In this document: one piece after another, positions 17,230 to 25,881 of the stretch
How the letters are laid out: each line of letters begins with the position of its first letter
Position numbering within the stretch: the first letter of the stretch is position 1
Source of the DNA: an uncultured Bacteroidales bacterium
Lineage (GTDB): Bacteria; Bacteroidota; Bacteroidia; Bacteroidales; Bacteroidaceae
Direction: 5' to 3'
Assembly: GCA_902787575.1 (NCBI GenBank)
Contig: CADAGX010000004.1
Span: 62,001-126,000 of the forward strand
Length of the DNA: 64,000 nucleotides
Program-made: the position numbers and the translations under genes
The notes under the pieces: generated by a model
The model's database searches: none
The model's input: only the letters and a program-made list of their open reading frames with translations
What the model was told of the DNA's origin: nothing

Positions 17230-18551
17230 CCGAGACACCAATCAGACGAGGGCTCGTAGACAGTATTATCGCGAATCTTGGGATTCAAGACTTCTCGAAG
17301 GCTACAATCCGCGAAGTGAAGCAAGTGGCCGCGCAAGTGGAAGCCGCCACGGGCATCGAGTACATAAAAATGGAAATGGGCATCCCGGGACTGCCGCCGG
17401 CCGCCGTAGGCGTGGAAGCACAAATCAGCGCGTTGAAAACAGGCGTCGCATCGCAATATCCGGACATCCAAGGTTTGCCGCAACTCAAGAGCCAGGCGGC
17501 GCGATTCGTGAAAGCATTCGTGGGAATCGACATAGCTCCGGAAGGATGTGTCCCAGTGAGCGGTTCGATGCAAGGCACGTTCGCTTCGTTCCTTACTTGC
17601 TCGCAGGCCAACCGCCAGAAAGATACTGTGCTCTTCATCGACCCAGGCTTCCCCGTGCAGAAAATGCAGCTCCAAGTGCTGGGGCTGAAATATGTCTCGT
17701 TCGATGTTTTTGACTACCGCGGAGAACGTTTGCGCGAGGCGCTGGAAAAATTCCTTCGCAAGGGAAATATCTGCGCCATCGTGTATTCCAATCCGAATAA
17801 TCCTGCGTGGATTTGCCTGACGGAGGAGGAACTGCAGATTATCGGCTCTCTCGCCACTCAGTACGACGCCATAGTCATGGAGGATCTGGCTTACTTTGCC
17901 ATGGATTTCCGCCGCGAAATCCGCGCTTTCGAACCGCCATACCAGCCCACCGTCGCACGATATACAGACAACTGCATGCTACTTATCAGCGGCTCAAAGG
18001 CATTTTCCTATGCTGGCGAGCGCATCGGTGTGGTCTGCATCAGCGACAAACTCTTCAGCCGACACTTCGAAGATCTGGATGCGCGCTATGAGGGCCTACC
18101 CTTCGGCCTTGTGTTTTCCACCCGCATGCTTTACGCTCTATCGTCCGGCACGAGCCACTCGGCGCAATACGCGCTAGCCGAAATTTTCCGCGCGGCGTGC
18201 GACGGTGAGTACGACTTCCGCAGCGAAGTTAAAGTGTACGGCGAGCGCGCTCGCAGGCTGAAGGAGATATTCCTGGCCAACGGATTCCACATCGTGTACG
18301 ACGATTTAGGACTTCCCGTAGCCGACGGCTTCTATTTCACAATCGGCTACGAGGGATTAAACAGCGGACAGCTGGCCCGCGAACTGATGTACTACGGCGT
18401 CTCGGCCATCAGCCTCGTCACCACAGGCTCCGCACAGCAGGGACTGCGCGTGTGCACGTCGTTTATCCGCGAGCATCAGTACGAAATGCTGGCCGAGCGC
18501 ATGAAAATCTTCAAGGAGAACCACAGCGCCTCACACGCGCGCGTTCATTAA
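17226..18551 (+). CDS. PLP aminotransferase (class I/II), probably aromatic
   Basis: A 441-residue fold-type I aminotransferase. Visible are the NPNNPAW substrate/cofactor segment, the Asp of VMEDLAYFAMDF that contacts the pyridine nitrogen, and the Schiff-base Lys in SGSKAFSYAGERIG. The exact substrate cannot be read from the sequence, but overlap with iorB and the two aryl-CoA ligases in the operon make an aromatic amino acid/arylpyruvate pair the best guess. Its length of about 440 exceeds the usual ~400, with extra residues at the N-terminus. Confidence 0.85.
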   Translation: MTETPIRRGLVDSIIANLGIQDFSKATIREVKQVAAQVEAATGIEYIKMEMGIPGLPPAAVGVEAQISALKTGVASQYPDIQGLPQLKSQAARFVKAFVGIDIAPEGCVPVSGSMQGTFASFLTCSQANRQKDTVLFIDPGFPVQKMQLQVLGLKYVSFDVFDYRGERLREALEKFLRKGNICAIVYSNPNNPAWICLTEEELQIIGSLATQYDAIVMEDLAYFAMDFRREIRAFEPPYQPTVARYTDNCMLLISGSKAFSYAGERIGVVCISDKLFSRHFEDLDARYEGLPFGLVFSTRMLYALSSGTSHSAQYALAEIFRAACDGEYDFRSEVKVYGERARRLKEIFLANGFHIVYDDLGLPVADGFYFTIGYEGLNSGQLARELMYYGVSAISLVTTGSAQQGLRVCTSFIREHQYEMLAERMKIFKENHSASHARVH

Positions 18552-18594
18552 TTATCTATCACATTTTTTTTATCACACTCAAAAAAACCAAAAG

Positions 18595-19719
18595 ATGAAA
18601 ATCAGGATTTCATTTTCGAAGGCGACGCTGGCGGTTGCACTGGCAATCTTCAGCAGCACAGCCGCAATGGGACAACAGGCCGGCACGCCGCAGGAACAAA
18701 CCAAGACGCAGCCAGAAACAAACTGGATGAAGGATTTCACAAGCCGCATACAGTTTAACGGCTATGCACAGGGCGGATATGCCTGGCAAGACGCCTACAA
18801 GAACGGCCGACGGCAGCAGGAAAACAGTTTCAACCTGAAACGTACGCTGCTTTGGGCCAAAGCTCGAATCACAGACCGCTGGTCTTTTCTTTTCATGCAT
18901 GATTTCTCGAGTGTCGTGCAAGAATTCTATACCGACTACCGCATCACGCGAAATGATGCACTTCACATCCGCGTTGGCCAGTTCAAACATTCTTATTCGA
19001 TGGAGAACCCGCTTTCTCCCGCCGCGTTGGAACTGGTGGATGTATACTCGACAGCAGTTTTATTTCTGGCCGGCGAAGGACCGGACCCGCTCAATGGAGC
19101 AAATTACGGACGCGATTTGGGAGCGGTGATGTATGGCGACATCAAAAACCGCCTGCACTACGAATTCGCCGTCATGAACGGACAAGGCATTAACCGCCGC
19201 GACAGAAATAATGCGAAGGACATAATCGGCAAAATCGACGTGCGTCCGGTGGACGGCCTGCGCGTAGTTTTGTCGGGGCAACTGGGTCGCGGAAACGCTT
19301 TGGACTCCGCTGCGTGGAATCCGAGCGTGCGAAAAGGCGAAAACTACCGCCGAAACCGCTACAGTTTTGGAGCAGAATACAAGACGGGGCAATATGCTGC
19401 CGGTAAATATAAAGAGGCGCGTCCCATAAGCCTGCGTGCCGAATGGCTGGGCGGAAAGGACGGAAGCGTGGTTAGCGAAGGTTGTTACCTGACGGCTTGC
19501 GTGCCGTTGGTGAAAGCGTTGGACTTCGTGGCCTGCGGCGAGACGTACGATCGCAACAAAGATCAAGGCGGATGGCGACAAACGAACGCCACCGTCGGTC
19601 TGCAATACTGGTACTATCGCAAGTGCCGCGTGCAGTTGCAATACACGCGATGCTTCTGCGAGAAATATCTCGGCAAGGATTATAATTGGCTGCAGGCGCA
19701 GCTGCAAGTTGCATTCTAA
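18595..19719 (+). CDS. Outer-membrane porin (OprO/P-like)
   Basis: A 374-residue predicted outer-membrane beta-barrel. A signal peptide (cleavage after AAMGQ or nearby) precedes IQFNGYAQGGYAWQD, a typical first strand of this porin group. Alternating aromatic/polar strands run to the end, which finishes in Phe (LQAQLQVAF), the usual C-terminal signal for barrel assembly. Members carry anions or small acids. It lies 43 bp after the aminotransferase and 12 bp before a symporter, so together they probably form an outer- and inner-membrane uptake route for the acid used by this operon. Confidence 0.82.
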   Translation: MKIRISFSKATLAVALAIFSSTAAMGQQAGTPQEQTKTQPETNWMKDFTSRIQFNGYAQGGYAWQDAYKNGRRQQENSFNLKRTLLWAKARITDRWSFLFMHDFSSVVQEFYTDYRITRNDALHIRVGQFKHSYSMENPLSPAALELVDVYSTAVLFLAGEGPDPLNGANYGRDLGAVMYGDIKNRLHYEFAVMNGQGINRRDRNNAKDIIGKIDVRPVDGLRVVLSGQLGRGNALDSAAWNPSVRKGENYRRNRYSFGAEYKTGQYAAGKYKEARPISLRAEWLGGKDGSVVSEGCYLTACVPLVKALDFVACGETYDRNKDQGGWRQTNATVGLQYWYYRKCRVQLQYTRCFCEKYLGKDYNWLQAQLQVAF

Positions 19720-19731
19720 AGAAAAAGAATT

Positions 19732-21258
19732 ATGACTATCAAATTTCTCCTTACGATAATCTTCTTGGTGGTTATTATCGCAGTGGGCTTCTATTCTCAC
19801 AAGCAGGCCCGCAGTGTGGACGGCTTCGTGCTGGGCGGACGTAACGTCGGACCCTGGCTTACGGCCTTTGCCTACGGCACAAGTTACTTCTCGGCCGTCG
19901 TTTTCGTAGGTTACGCCGGACAGTTTGGCTGGAAGTACGGCCTCTCGTCCACGTGGATTGGCGTCGGCAACGCTGTTATCGGTTCGCTGCTGGCCTGGCT
20001 GGTGCTGGGGCGACGCACAAAACTGATGACGCAGCACATAGAAAGCCGCACGATGCCCGACTTTTTCGGCACACGATTCGACAGCCAGGGCTTGCGTGTC
20101 GCCGCATCGCTCATAGCATTCGTGTTTCTGATTCCTTACACAGCCGGCGTTTACAAAGGCATATCCACGCTTTTCGAAATGGGCCTTGGTATTCCCTACG
20201 AGTACTGCGTCGTCATCATGGCCATACTGACGGCCGTCTACGTCATACTGGGCGGATACAAGGCGACGGCCATGAATGATTTCATACAGGGCATCATAAT
20301 GCTCTTTGGCATCGTCACCGTGATTCTTGCCGTGCTTAACAACCAAGGCGGCCTCACGTCGGCCGTGCTGCGACTGGCCGAGATGCCGAGCGACGCAGGC
20401 GACGGCACGAACGGCGGCTTTGCTTCGCTCTTCGGTCCCGACCCGTGGAATCTGCTCGGCGTGGTGATACTGACGTCGCTCGGCACGTGGGGACTGCCAC
20501 AGATGGTCGGCAAATTCTACAGTATTACTGACGAACGAGCCATCCGACGTGGCACCATCATCTCCACGCTCTTTGCTTTCGTGGTGGCTGGCGGTTGTTA
20601 TTTTCTGGGCGGCTTTGGACGTCTCTTCGGCACACCTCCAATGCTGCCCAACGGCAGGTTGGCTTTCGACTCCATCGTGCCATCGATGCTGACCACACTA
20701 CCCGATGCCATCATAGCACTCGTGGTACTGCTGGTTCTCTCGGCCTCTATGTCCACACTTGCCTCGTTGGTTCTGACGTCCTCAAGCACCATGACACTGG
20801 ATTTGATATATCGCGACAAGAAGTCCCAGCCGGGAGAAGTGGAGGAAGGAAGCATCGACGACACGGTTGCCGAGCGTGTGGAGCGCCGTAAGGTAGTTGT
20901 CATGCGCGTACTCATCGTGTTCTTTATCGTCATCTCGCTGCTCATAGCGCTCAATCCGCCCACGTTTATCGCACAGCTGATGGGCATTTCGTGGGGCGCC
21001 TTGGCCGGCGCTTTCCTGGCCCCCTTCATGCTTGGACTCTATTGGCGTGGCACGACCACGGCTTCCGTGTGGGCCTGCTTTGTTTGGGGCGTTGGGCTGA
21101 CGGTTCTCAACATGCTGTTTGGCAATCCGCTGAACCCGATAAACTGCGGTGCCGTGGCCATGGTGGGCGGTTTCGCAGTCGTTTGGCTCACCAGCCTGCT
21201 GACACCGAAGATGAAACGAGAGCACGTGGAGCAGATTTTCGCGTGTTACAAAAAATAA
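19732..21258 (+). CDS. Sodium:solute symporter (SSS family)
   Basis: A 508-residue inner-membrane carrier with about 13 hydrophobic helices. The SSS signature is seen in the second half of helix 1 to 3 (GFVLGGRNVGPWLTAFAYGTSYFSAVVFVGYAGQFGW) written here as positions 33-69. The family moves sugars, amino acids, vitamins or organic acids with sodium. Its place between the porin and the first CoA ligase suggests an aryl acid or related organic acid as substrate. The 66-bp gap to the next gene contains a phased repeat. Confidence 0.88.
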   Translation: MTIKFLLTIIFLVVIIAVGFYSHKQARSVDGFVLGGRNVGPWLTAFAYGTSYFSAVVFVGYAGQFGWKYGLSSTWIGVGNAVIGSLLAWLVLGRRTKLMTQHIESRTMPDFFGTRFDSQGLRVAASLIAFVFLIPYTAGVYKGISTLFEMGLGIPYEYCVVIMAILTAVYVILGGYKATAMNDFIQGIIMLFGIVTVILAVLNNQGGLTSAVLRLAEMPSDAGDGTNGGFASLFGPDPWNLLGVVILTSLGTWGLPQMVGKFYSITDERAIRRGTIISTLFAFVVAGGCYFLGGFGRLFGTPPMLPNGRLAFDSIVPSMLTTLPDAIIALVVLLVLSASMSTLASLVLTSSSTMTLDLIYRDKKSQPGEVEEGSIDDTVAERVERRKVVVMRVLIVFFIVISLLIALNPPTFIAQLMGISWGALAGAFLAPFMLGLYWRGTTTASVWACFVWGVGLTVLNMLFGNPLNPINCGAVAMVGGFAVVWLTSLLTPKMKREHVEQIFACYKK

Positions 21259-21259
21259 G

Positions 21260-21312
21260 ACGCACGCGGGAATTTTCCTGCCACACGTCGCAAGAATAAA
21301 AACTACACATCA
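21260..21312 (+). repeat. Phased CCACACGTCG-like array before the first paaK
   Basis: Cores begin at 21260 (ACGCACGCGG), 21281 (CCACACGTCG) and 21303 (CTACACATCA). Steps are 21 and 22 bp, with A/T-rich linkers. The next 22-bp step falls exactly on the paaK ATG at 21325. Confidence 0.5.
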
Positions 21313-21324
21313 AAACTGAGACAC

Positions 21325-22635
21325 ATGATTTGGAATCCGAATAAAGAATGCATGAGCCGCGACGAGATGAGCGCGCTACAGGGAAAACGACTCCACAAAA
21401 TCGTGGATTACGTGTACCACAACGTTCCTTTCTACAGGCACAAACTGCAGGAACTGGACATCACACCCGACGATATCCAGTGCATTGAGGACATCCACAA
21501 GCTGCCGTTTACCACGAAAAAGGACTTGCGAGACAATTATCCCTTCGGTCTGCAGGCGGCTCCGCAGAGTCAGATTATCCGCATTCACGCGTCGAGCGGA
21601 ACAACGGGAAACCCCACCATCGTGGGTTACACGCGCAAGGACATCGACATCTGGAGCGAGTGTATGGCCCGCTGCCTTACGGCATACGGCGTGACACGCG
21701 AGGATATTTTTTCCGTGTCCTACGGCTACGGACTTTTCACGGGCGGTCTGGGAGCGCACAACGGCGTCGAGAAAATCGGGGCGTCTGTGGTGCCGGCTTC
21801 GACAGGCAACACCGAAAAGCACGCCAAACTGATTCGCGACCTCGGCATTACGGGCATTGCCTGCACCCCGTCGTATGCGCTATATCTGGCCGAGACGATG
21901 GACAAACTGGGCATCACCAAAGAGCAGATAAAGCTTCGCGTCGGTGCCTTCGGCGCTGAACCGTGGACCGAGAACATGCGACAGGAGATACAGCAACGGC
22001 TGGGACTGAAAGGTTTCAACCTCTACGGTCTGAGCGAGATAATGGGCCCGAGCGTAAGCTACGAGTGCCAGCAGCAGCACGGCTCGCACATCTGCGAAGA
22101 CCACTTCTACCCCGAAGTCATCAACCCCGTCACACTGGAGCCGCTGCCTTACGGACAGACCGGCGAACTCGTATTTACTACGCTGACAAAGGAGGGAATG
22201 CCAGTGCTGCGCTATCGCACGCGCGACCTCTGCTCGCTGATGGACGGCCAGTGCGAGTGCGGACGAACGGCAGTGCGCATGAGCCGCATAGAAGGTCGCA
22301 GCGACGACATGCTTATCATACGCGGCATCAACGTATTCCCCTCGCAGGTGGAAAGCGTCGTGCTCAGCATGCCCGAGTTTGCACCGCGCTACATGCTGAT
22401 TGTGGACCGCGGCTCCAACAACCTCGACACGTTGCAAGTGCAGGTCGAACTGCGACAGGAATATTTCACCGCCACGTTCGACACGCCAGCAGCCATCGAC
22501 GAACTGGAACGCAAGCTCGCAAACAAACTGAAGAGCGTGCTAAGCATCGCTGCCAAAGTGCAACTCAAAGCGCCCAACACCATCGAACGCAGCCAAGGAA
22601 AGAGCGCACACGTAATTGACAAACGCAAACTCTAA
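21325..22635 (+). CDS. paaK: Phenylacetate-CoA ligase, copy 1
   Basis: An AMP-forming ligase of 436 residues that makes arylacetyl-CoA from an arylacetate, ATP and CoA. Family motifs are present: the P-loop-like ASSGTTGNPTIVGYTRKD, the adenine-binding YGLSEIMGP, and the C-terminal RIEGRSDDMLIIRGINVFPSQVE hinge. The catalytic Lys near the end is in IERSQGKSAHVIDKRKL. A second ligase follows after only 11 bp, which suggests two substrates, for example phenylacetate and indoleacetate or 4-hydroxyphenylacetate. Confidence 0.92.
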   Translation: MIWNPNKECMSRDEMSALQGKRLHKIVDYVYHNVPFYRHKLQELDITPDDIQCIEDIHKLPFTTKKDLRDNYPFGLQAAPQSQIIRIHASSGTTGNPTIVGYTRKDIDIWSECMARCLTAYGVTREDIFSVSYGYGLFTGGLGAHNGVEKIGASVVPASTGNTEKHAKLIRDLGITGIACTPSYALYLAETMDKLGITKEQIKLRVGAFGAEPWTENMRQEIQQRLGLKGFNLYGLSEIMGPSVSYECQQQHGSHICEDHFYPEVINPVTLEPLPYGQTGELVFTTLTKEGMPVLRYRTRDLCSLMDGQCECGRTAVRMSRIEGRSDDMLIIRGINVFPSQVESVVLSMPEFAPRYMLIVDRGSNNLDTLQVQVELRQEYFTATFDTPAAIDELERKLANKLKSVLSIAAKVQLKAPNTIERSQGKSAHVIDKRKL

Positions 22636-22646
22636 ACTTTCACACT

Positions 22647-23963
22647 ATGGAATATTCTCCCTATTACAATCCTGAATTGGAAACCATGCCCCGCAAGGAG
22701 CTGGAACGCCTGCAGTTGGAACGACTGCAACACACGGTACGGCACTGCATGAACGCCGAATTCTACAGAAAGAAGTTCGCCGAGCTGGGTATCACGCCCG
22801 ACGACATCAAGAGCCTCGACGACGTACGCCGCCTGCCATTCACCACAAAAGAAGATCTGCGCGAGAACTATCCGTTCGGTTTGGCTTGCGTACCGATGCG
22901 CGACTGCACGCGTCTGCACTCCTCGAGTGGCACAACCGGAAATCCGACCGTCGTTCTGCACACAAAGAAGGACCTCGACGAGTGGGCGACAGCCGTGGCC
23001 CGCTGTCTGTGGATGGTGGGAAGTAGGCCGGAAGACGTGTTCCAGAACTCTGCCGGCTATGGTATGTTCACCGCCGGCCTGGGATTCCAATACGGCGCCG
23101 AGGCGGTAGGTATGCTTACCGTGCCCGCCGCTGCCGGAAACACCACGCGACAGATTAAATTCATCCGCGACTTTGGCACCACCGTACTGCACGCAATTCC
23201 AAGCTATGCCTCCAGAATCTACGAGGTGATGCGCGAGGAAGGCGTCGACCCGCGTCGCGACACTAAACTCCGCGTGCTCTGCATCGGTGCCGAGCCGCAC
23301 AGCGAGGAACAACGACAGCGCATCGAGGAGAATCTGGGCGTGAAGGCCTACAACAGTTACGGTATTTCCGAGATGATGGGACCTGGCGTGGCCTTCGAGT
23401 GCCCGCAGCAGAACGGCCTCCACATCTGGGAAGATTATTTCATCGTGGAGATTATCGACCCCGTAACGCTGGAACCACTGCCTGACGGCGAACTGGGCGA
23501 ATTGGTGCTGACCACCATCAACCGCGAGGCCATGCCGCTGCTGCGCTACCGCACGCGCGACCTCACGCGCATCCTGCCGGGCGAATGTTCCTGCGGCCGC
23601 TGTCACCGCCGCCTCGCCCGACTGCAAGGCCGCAGCGACGACATGATAATCCTGAAGGGTGTGAATATCTTCCCGATACAGATAGAAAAGACGCTGCTCA
23701 AGTTCCGCGAGCTGGCTACCGACTATCTCATCACGCTCGAGACGAAAGAGGAAGGCGATACCATGACCATCGACGTGGAATTGGCAGCCGACTTCTCGAC
23801 CGACGACTTCAAGGCGCTGCTCGCGCTCGAGAAGAATGTCACACGCCTGCTGAAGGACGAAATCCTGATAACGCCGAAGATTCACCTCGTGCCCAAGGGA
23901 ACGCTGACCGTAAGCGACGAAAAGAAGGCCGTGCGTGTGAAAGACCTGCGCAAGCTGTTCTGA
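22647..23963 (+). CDS. paaK: Phenylacetate-CoA ligase, copy 2
   Basis: A 438-residue paralogue of the preceding ligase, clearly related over its full length but far from identical. It has HSSSGTTGNPTVVLHTKKDL, YGISEMMGPGVAFECP, the LQGRSDDMIILKGVNIFPIQIE hinge and the terminal TVSDEKKAVRVKDLRKLF. Between copies, residues in the substrate region differ (YGYGLFTGG in copy 1, AGYGMFTAG in copy 2), consistent with different aryl acids. An ACT-domain gene follows after 54 bp. Confidence 0.92.
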   Translation: MEYSPYYNPELETMPRKELERLQLERLQHTVRHCMNAEFYRKKFAELGITPDDIKSLDDVRRLPFTTKEDLRENYPFGLACVPMRDCTRLHSSSGTTGNPTVVLHTKKDLDEWATAVARCLWMVGSRPEDVFQNSAGYGMFTAGLGFQYGAEAVGMLTVPAAAGNTTRQIKFIRDFGTTVLHAIPSYASRIYEVMREEGVDPRRDTKLRVLCIGAEPHSEEQRQRIEENLGVKAYNSYGISEMMGPGVAFECPQQNGLHIWEDYFIVEIIDPVTLEPLPDGELGELVLTTINREAMPLLRYRTRDLTRILPGECSCGRCHRRLARLQGRSDDMIILKGVNIFPIQIEKTLLKFRELATDYLITLETKEEGDTMTIDVELAADFSTDDFKALLALEKNVTRLLKDEILITPKIHLVPKGTLTVSDEKKAVRVKDLRKLF

Positions 23964-24017
23964 AAAACAGCTACCGCACGAAACAAATACAAAACATAAC
24001 GATAAAAATAAAACAAC

Positions 24018-24440
24018 ATGACAATCCATCAATTATCCATCTTCCTGGAAAATACCACAGGAACGCTCATTCAGGTGCTGCGGCACTTGAAGGAAGCAAA
24101 AGTGCAGCTCGTATCCACCACGATTGCCGACACAGCCGAGTACGGCATCCTCCGAATCATCTGCTCCGAGCCGCTGCGCGCCTGCGAGGAACTGAAGAAA
24201 GCCGGCGTTGCCGTGGCACTTTCTGACGTCTTCGCGTTGCAGATAGACAACAACCCGGGGGCAGCCGCCGATGTAGTGGAACTTTTCAGCCGCGCCGGCA
24301 TAGGCCTGACGTACATCTACACGTTCCTGCTCCGCAACAAGGGCATTCTCGTGTTCCGTACCGACAAACCGGAACTAACTGCAAAGACAATTGAGGACAA
24401 CCACCTGCCCACAATCTCGGAAGAGGAGCTCACCGTCTGA
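24018..24440 (+). CDS. Two-ACT-domain regulatory protein
   Basis: A 140-residue protein made of two ACT repeats, one starting IHQLSIFLENTTGTLIQVL and a second near ALQIDNNPGAAADVVELF. ACT domains bind amino acids and control enzymes allosterically. Free-standing proteins of this type often lie beside paaK and ior genes. It is the last gene of the operon and probably senses an aromatic amino acid, though no target is evident from the sequence. A strong hairpin follows the stop. Confidence 0.85.
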   Translation: MTIHQLSIFLENTTGTLIQVLRHLKEAKVQLVSTTIADTAEYGILRIICSEPLRACEELKKAGVAVALSDVFALQIDNNPGAAADVVELFSRAGIGLTYIYTFLLRNKGILVFRTDKPELTAKTIEDNHLPTISEEELTV

Positions 24441-24461
24441 ATTCCAGACGGTGGAAAACAA

Positions 24462-24494
24462 TCAGTGGGCGTGCTTCCGCGAGAAGCACGCCCA
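24462..24494. terminator. Hairpin between converging ACT and transporter genes
   Basis: AGTGGGCGTGCTTC (24462-24475) and GAAGCACGCCCACT (24481-24494) form a perfect 14-bp stem with a 5-nt loop. It is placed to end transcripts from both sides. The U-runs are short on both strands (TTTCT on plus; a GTTTTCC run a few bases away on minus). Confidence 0.7.
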
Positions 24495-24533
24495 CTTTCT
24501 ATGATGCGACGCACGAAAAGCCACCCACCGAAG

Positions 24534-25871
24534 TCAAGCTTCGTGGATGTAACCGTCGTCCTTGATATTCCAAAGCACGGAAACCGTCAGACCGCCAATG
24601 ACGGCCACGCCTGCCATGAGGATGAAAAGCGAATCCCACCCGAAGTGGTCTGAATACCAACCGAGTCCGGCACCGGTGAAGATGACGGAGACATAGCTGG
24701 TGAGGCCAATCAGTCCGACAGCCGACGAGGCAGCTTTCTTTGTCACCTGATTCGACGCAATTACGCCGAGCAGCGCCTGCGGTCCGTAGAGGAAGAATCC
24801 AGCCACGGCCAGCAATATCAGCACCAGCACACTGCTGGCATCGGCCGGCAACAGGTGAAGTCCCACAAGGCAAAGTGCCACAAGTGCCATTTCGATGGCA
24901 CAGACACGCTGTGCCTTGCCGCCAAAGAAGCGATCGGACACCCAACCGGCACACATCATACCTGCGCAACCGGCAATCTCGAAGATGGCAATCGTCCAGC
25001 CCGCCAGTTGCGGCGAAAGCGGCACAGCGCGGTTCTGCAAAAACGTCGGGCCCCAGTCGAGGACAGCAAAGCGGACAATATACACAAACAGGTCTGTGAG
25101 CGCCAGCATCCACACAATGGGATTCTGGAAAACACGCTTGCGGATGAAAGCTTTGAAGGCCTCGGGCGAGTCGTCGCCATCAAGTTCTGTCTTTGTATCG
25201 GGCAGTTCCGGCAGTCCCACAGAGCTGGGCGTATCGCGCAACGTGACGATGATAAAGAATACACCTATGGAAGCAATGATGGCGGGCAGCCAGAAGCACC
25301 ACTGCCACGGCTGTGTACTGCCAATACTGAACTGGCTGCCAATGATGTAACCGCAGAGCACCGACACCAGTCCGGCTCCTATGGAGTGCGACACGTTCCA
25401 CATGCTCATTTTCGTGGCCAGTTCACGAGGTGGCACCCAGTGAACCATCAGTCGGTTGCACGGCGAAAATCCGCAGCCCTGAAAGATATTATTCAGCACA
25501 AGCAGCACGGCCATGATGATTACCATGAGGTTTACGAAGTCCGGGCCGTCGCCGATAAGCATGCGGCTGAGGTCGGCACTGAAACCGAAGGCATAATTCA
25601 GCAGAGCGCAGGCCGTAAGTCCGATTACCAAGTGCCAGCGGGCATTGGCGCGGTCGGCGATAAATCCGTTGATGAACTTCGAAACGCCGTAGATGATGCC
25701 CACCAGCGAGAGTATCACGCCAAAACTGGTGTTTGTGATACCATATGCCTCACTCAGCGCAGGCATGGCGAACGAAAAGTTCTTGCGCACGAAATAAAAC
25801 ATGCTGTAGCCGATCATCGAGCACACGATGACGCGCCACTGCCAGTGGCGAAAGCTATGTTGTGTCTTCAT
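24534..25871 (-). CDS. MFS organophosphate:phosphate antiporter (GlpT/UhpC-like)
   Basis: A 445-residue inner-membrane protein with 12 predicted helices. The start FRHWQWRVIVCSMIGYSMFYFVRKNFSFAMP is typical of the OPA subfamily, whose members exchange glycerol-3-phosphate, hexose phosphates or related esters for phosphate (the Arg in FVRKN is the kind of residue used to bind phosphate). The glycerol-3-phosphate dehydrogenase gene ends 10 bp upstream on the same strand, which favours glycerol-3-phosphate as substrate. Confidence 0.87.
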   Translation of the reverse strand: MKTQHSFRHWQWRVIVCSMIGYSMFYFVRKNFSFAMPALSEAYGITNTSFGVILSLVGIIYGVSKFINGFIADRANARWHLVIGLTACALLNYAFGFSADLSRMLIGDGPDFVNLMVIIMAVLLVLNNIFQGCGFSPCNRLMVHWVPPRELATKMSMWNVSHSIGAGLVSVLCGYIIGSQFSIGSTQPWQWCFWLPAIIASIGVFFIIVTLRDTPSSVGLPELPDTKTELDGDDSPEAFKAFIRKRVFQNPIVWMLALTDLFVYIVRFAVLDWGPTFLQNRAVPLSPQLAGWTIAIFEIAGCAGMMCAGWVSDRFFGGKAQRVCAIEMALVALCLVGLHLLPADASSVLVLILLAVAGFFLYGPQALLGVIASNQVTKKAASSAVGLIGLTSYVSVIFTGAGLGWYSDHFGWDSLFILMAGVAVIGGLTVSVLWNIKDDGYIHEA

Positions 25872-25881
25872 GGGCGTGGGA

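Noticed and set aside
18552-18594. Phased repeat before the porin gene
   Set aside because: Two ATCAC segments occur, but they are 14 bp apart and lack the CACRCGTCG core.
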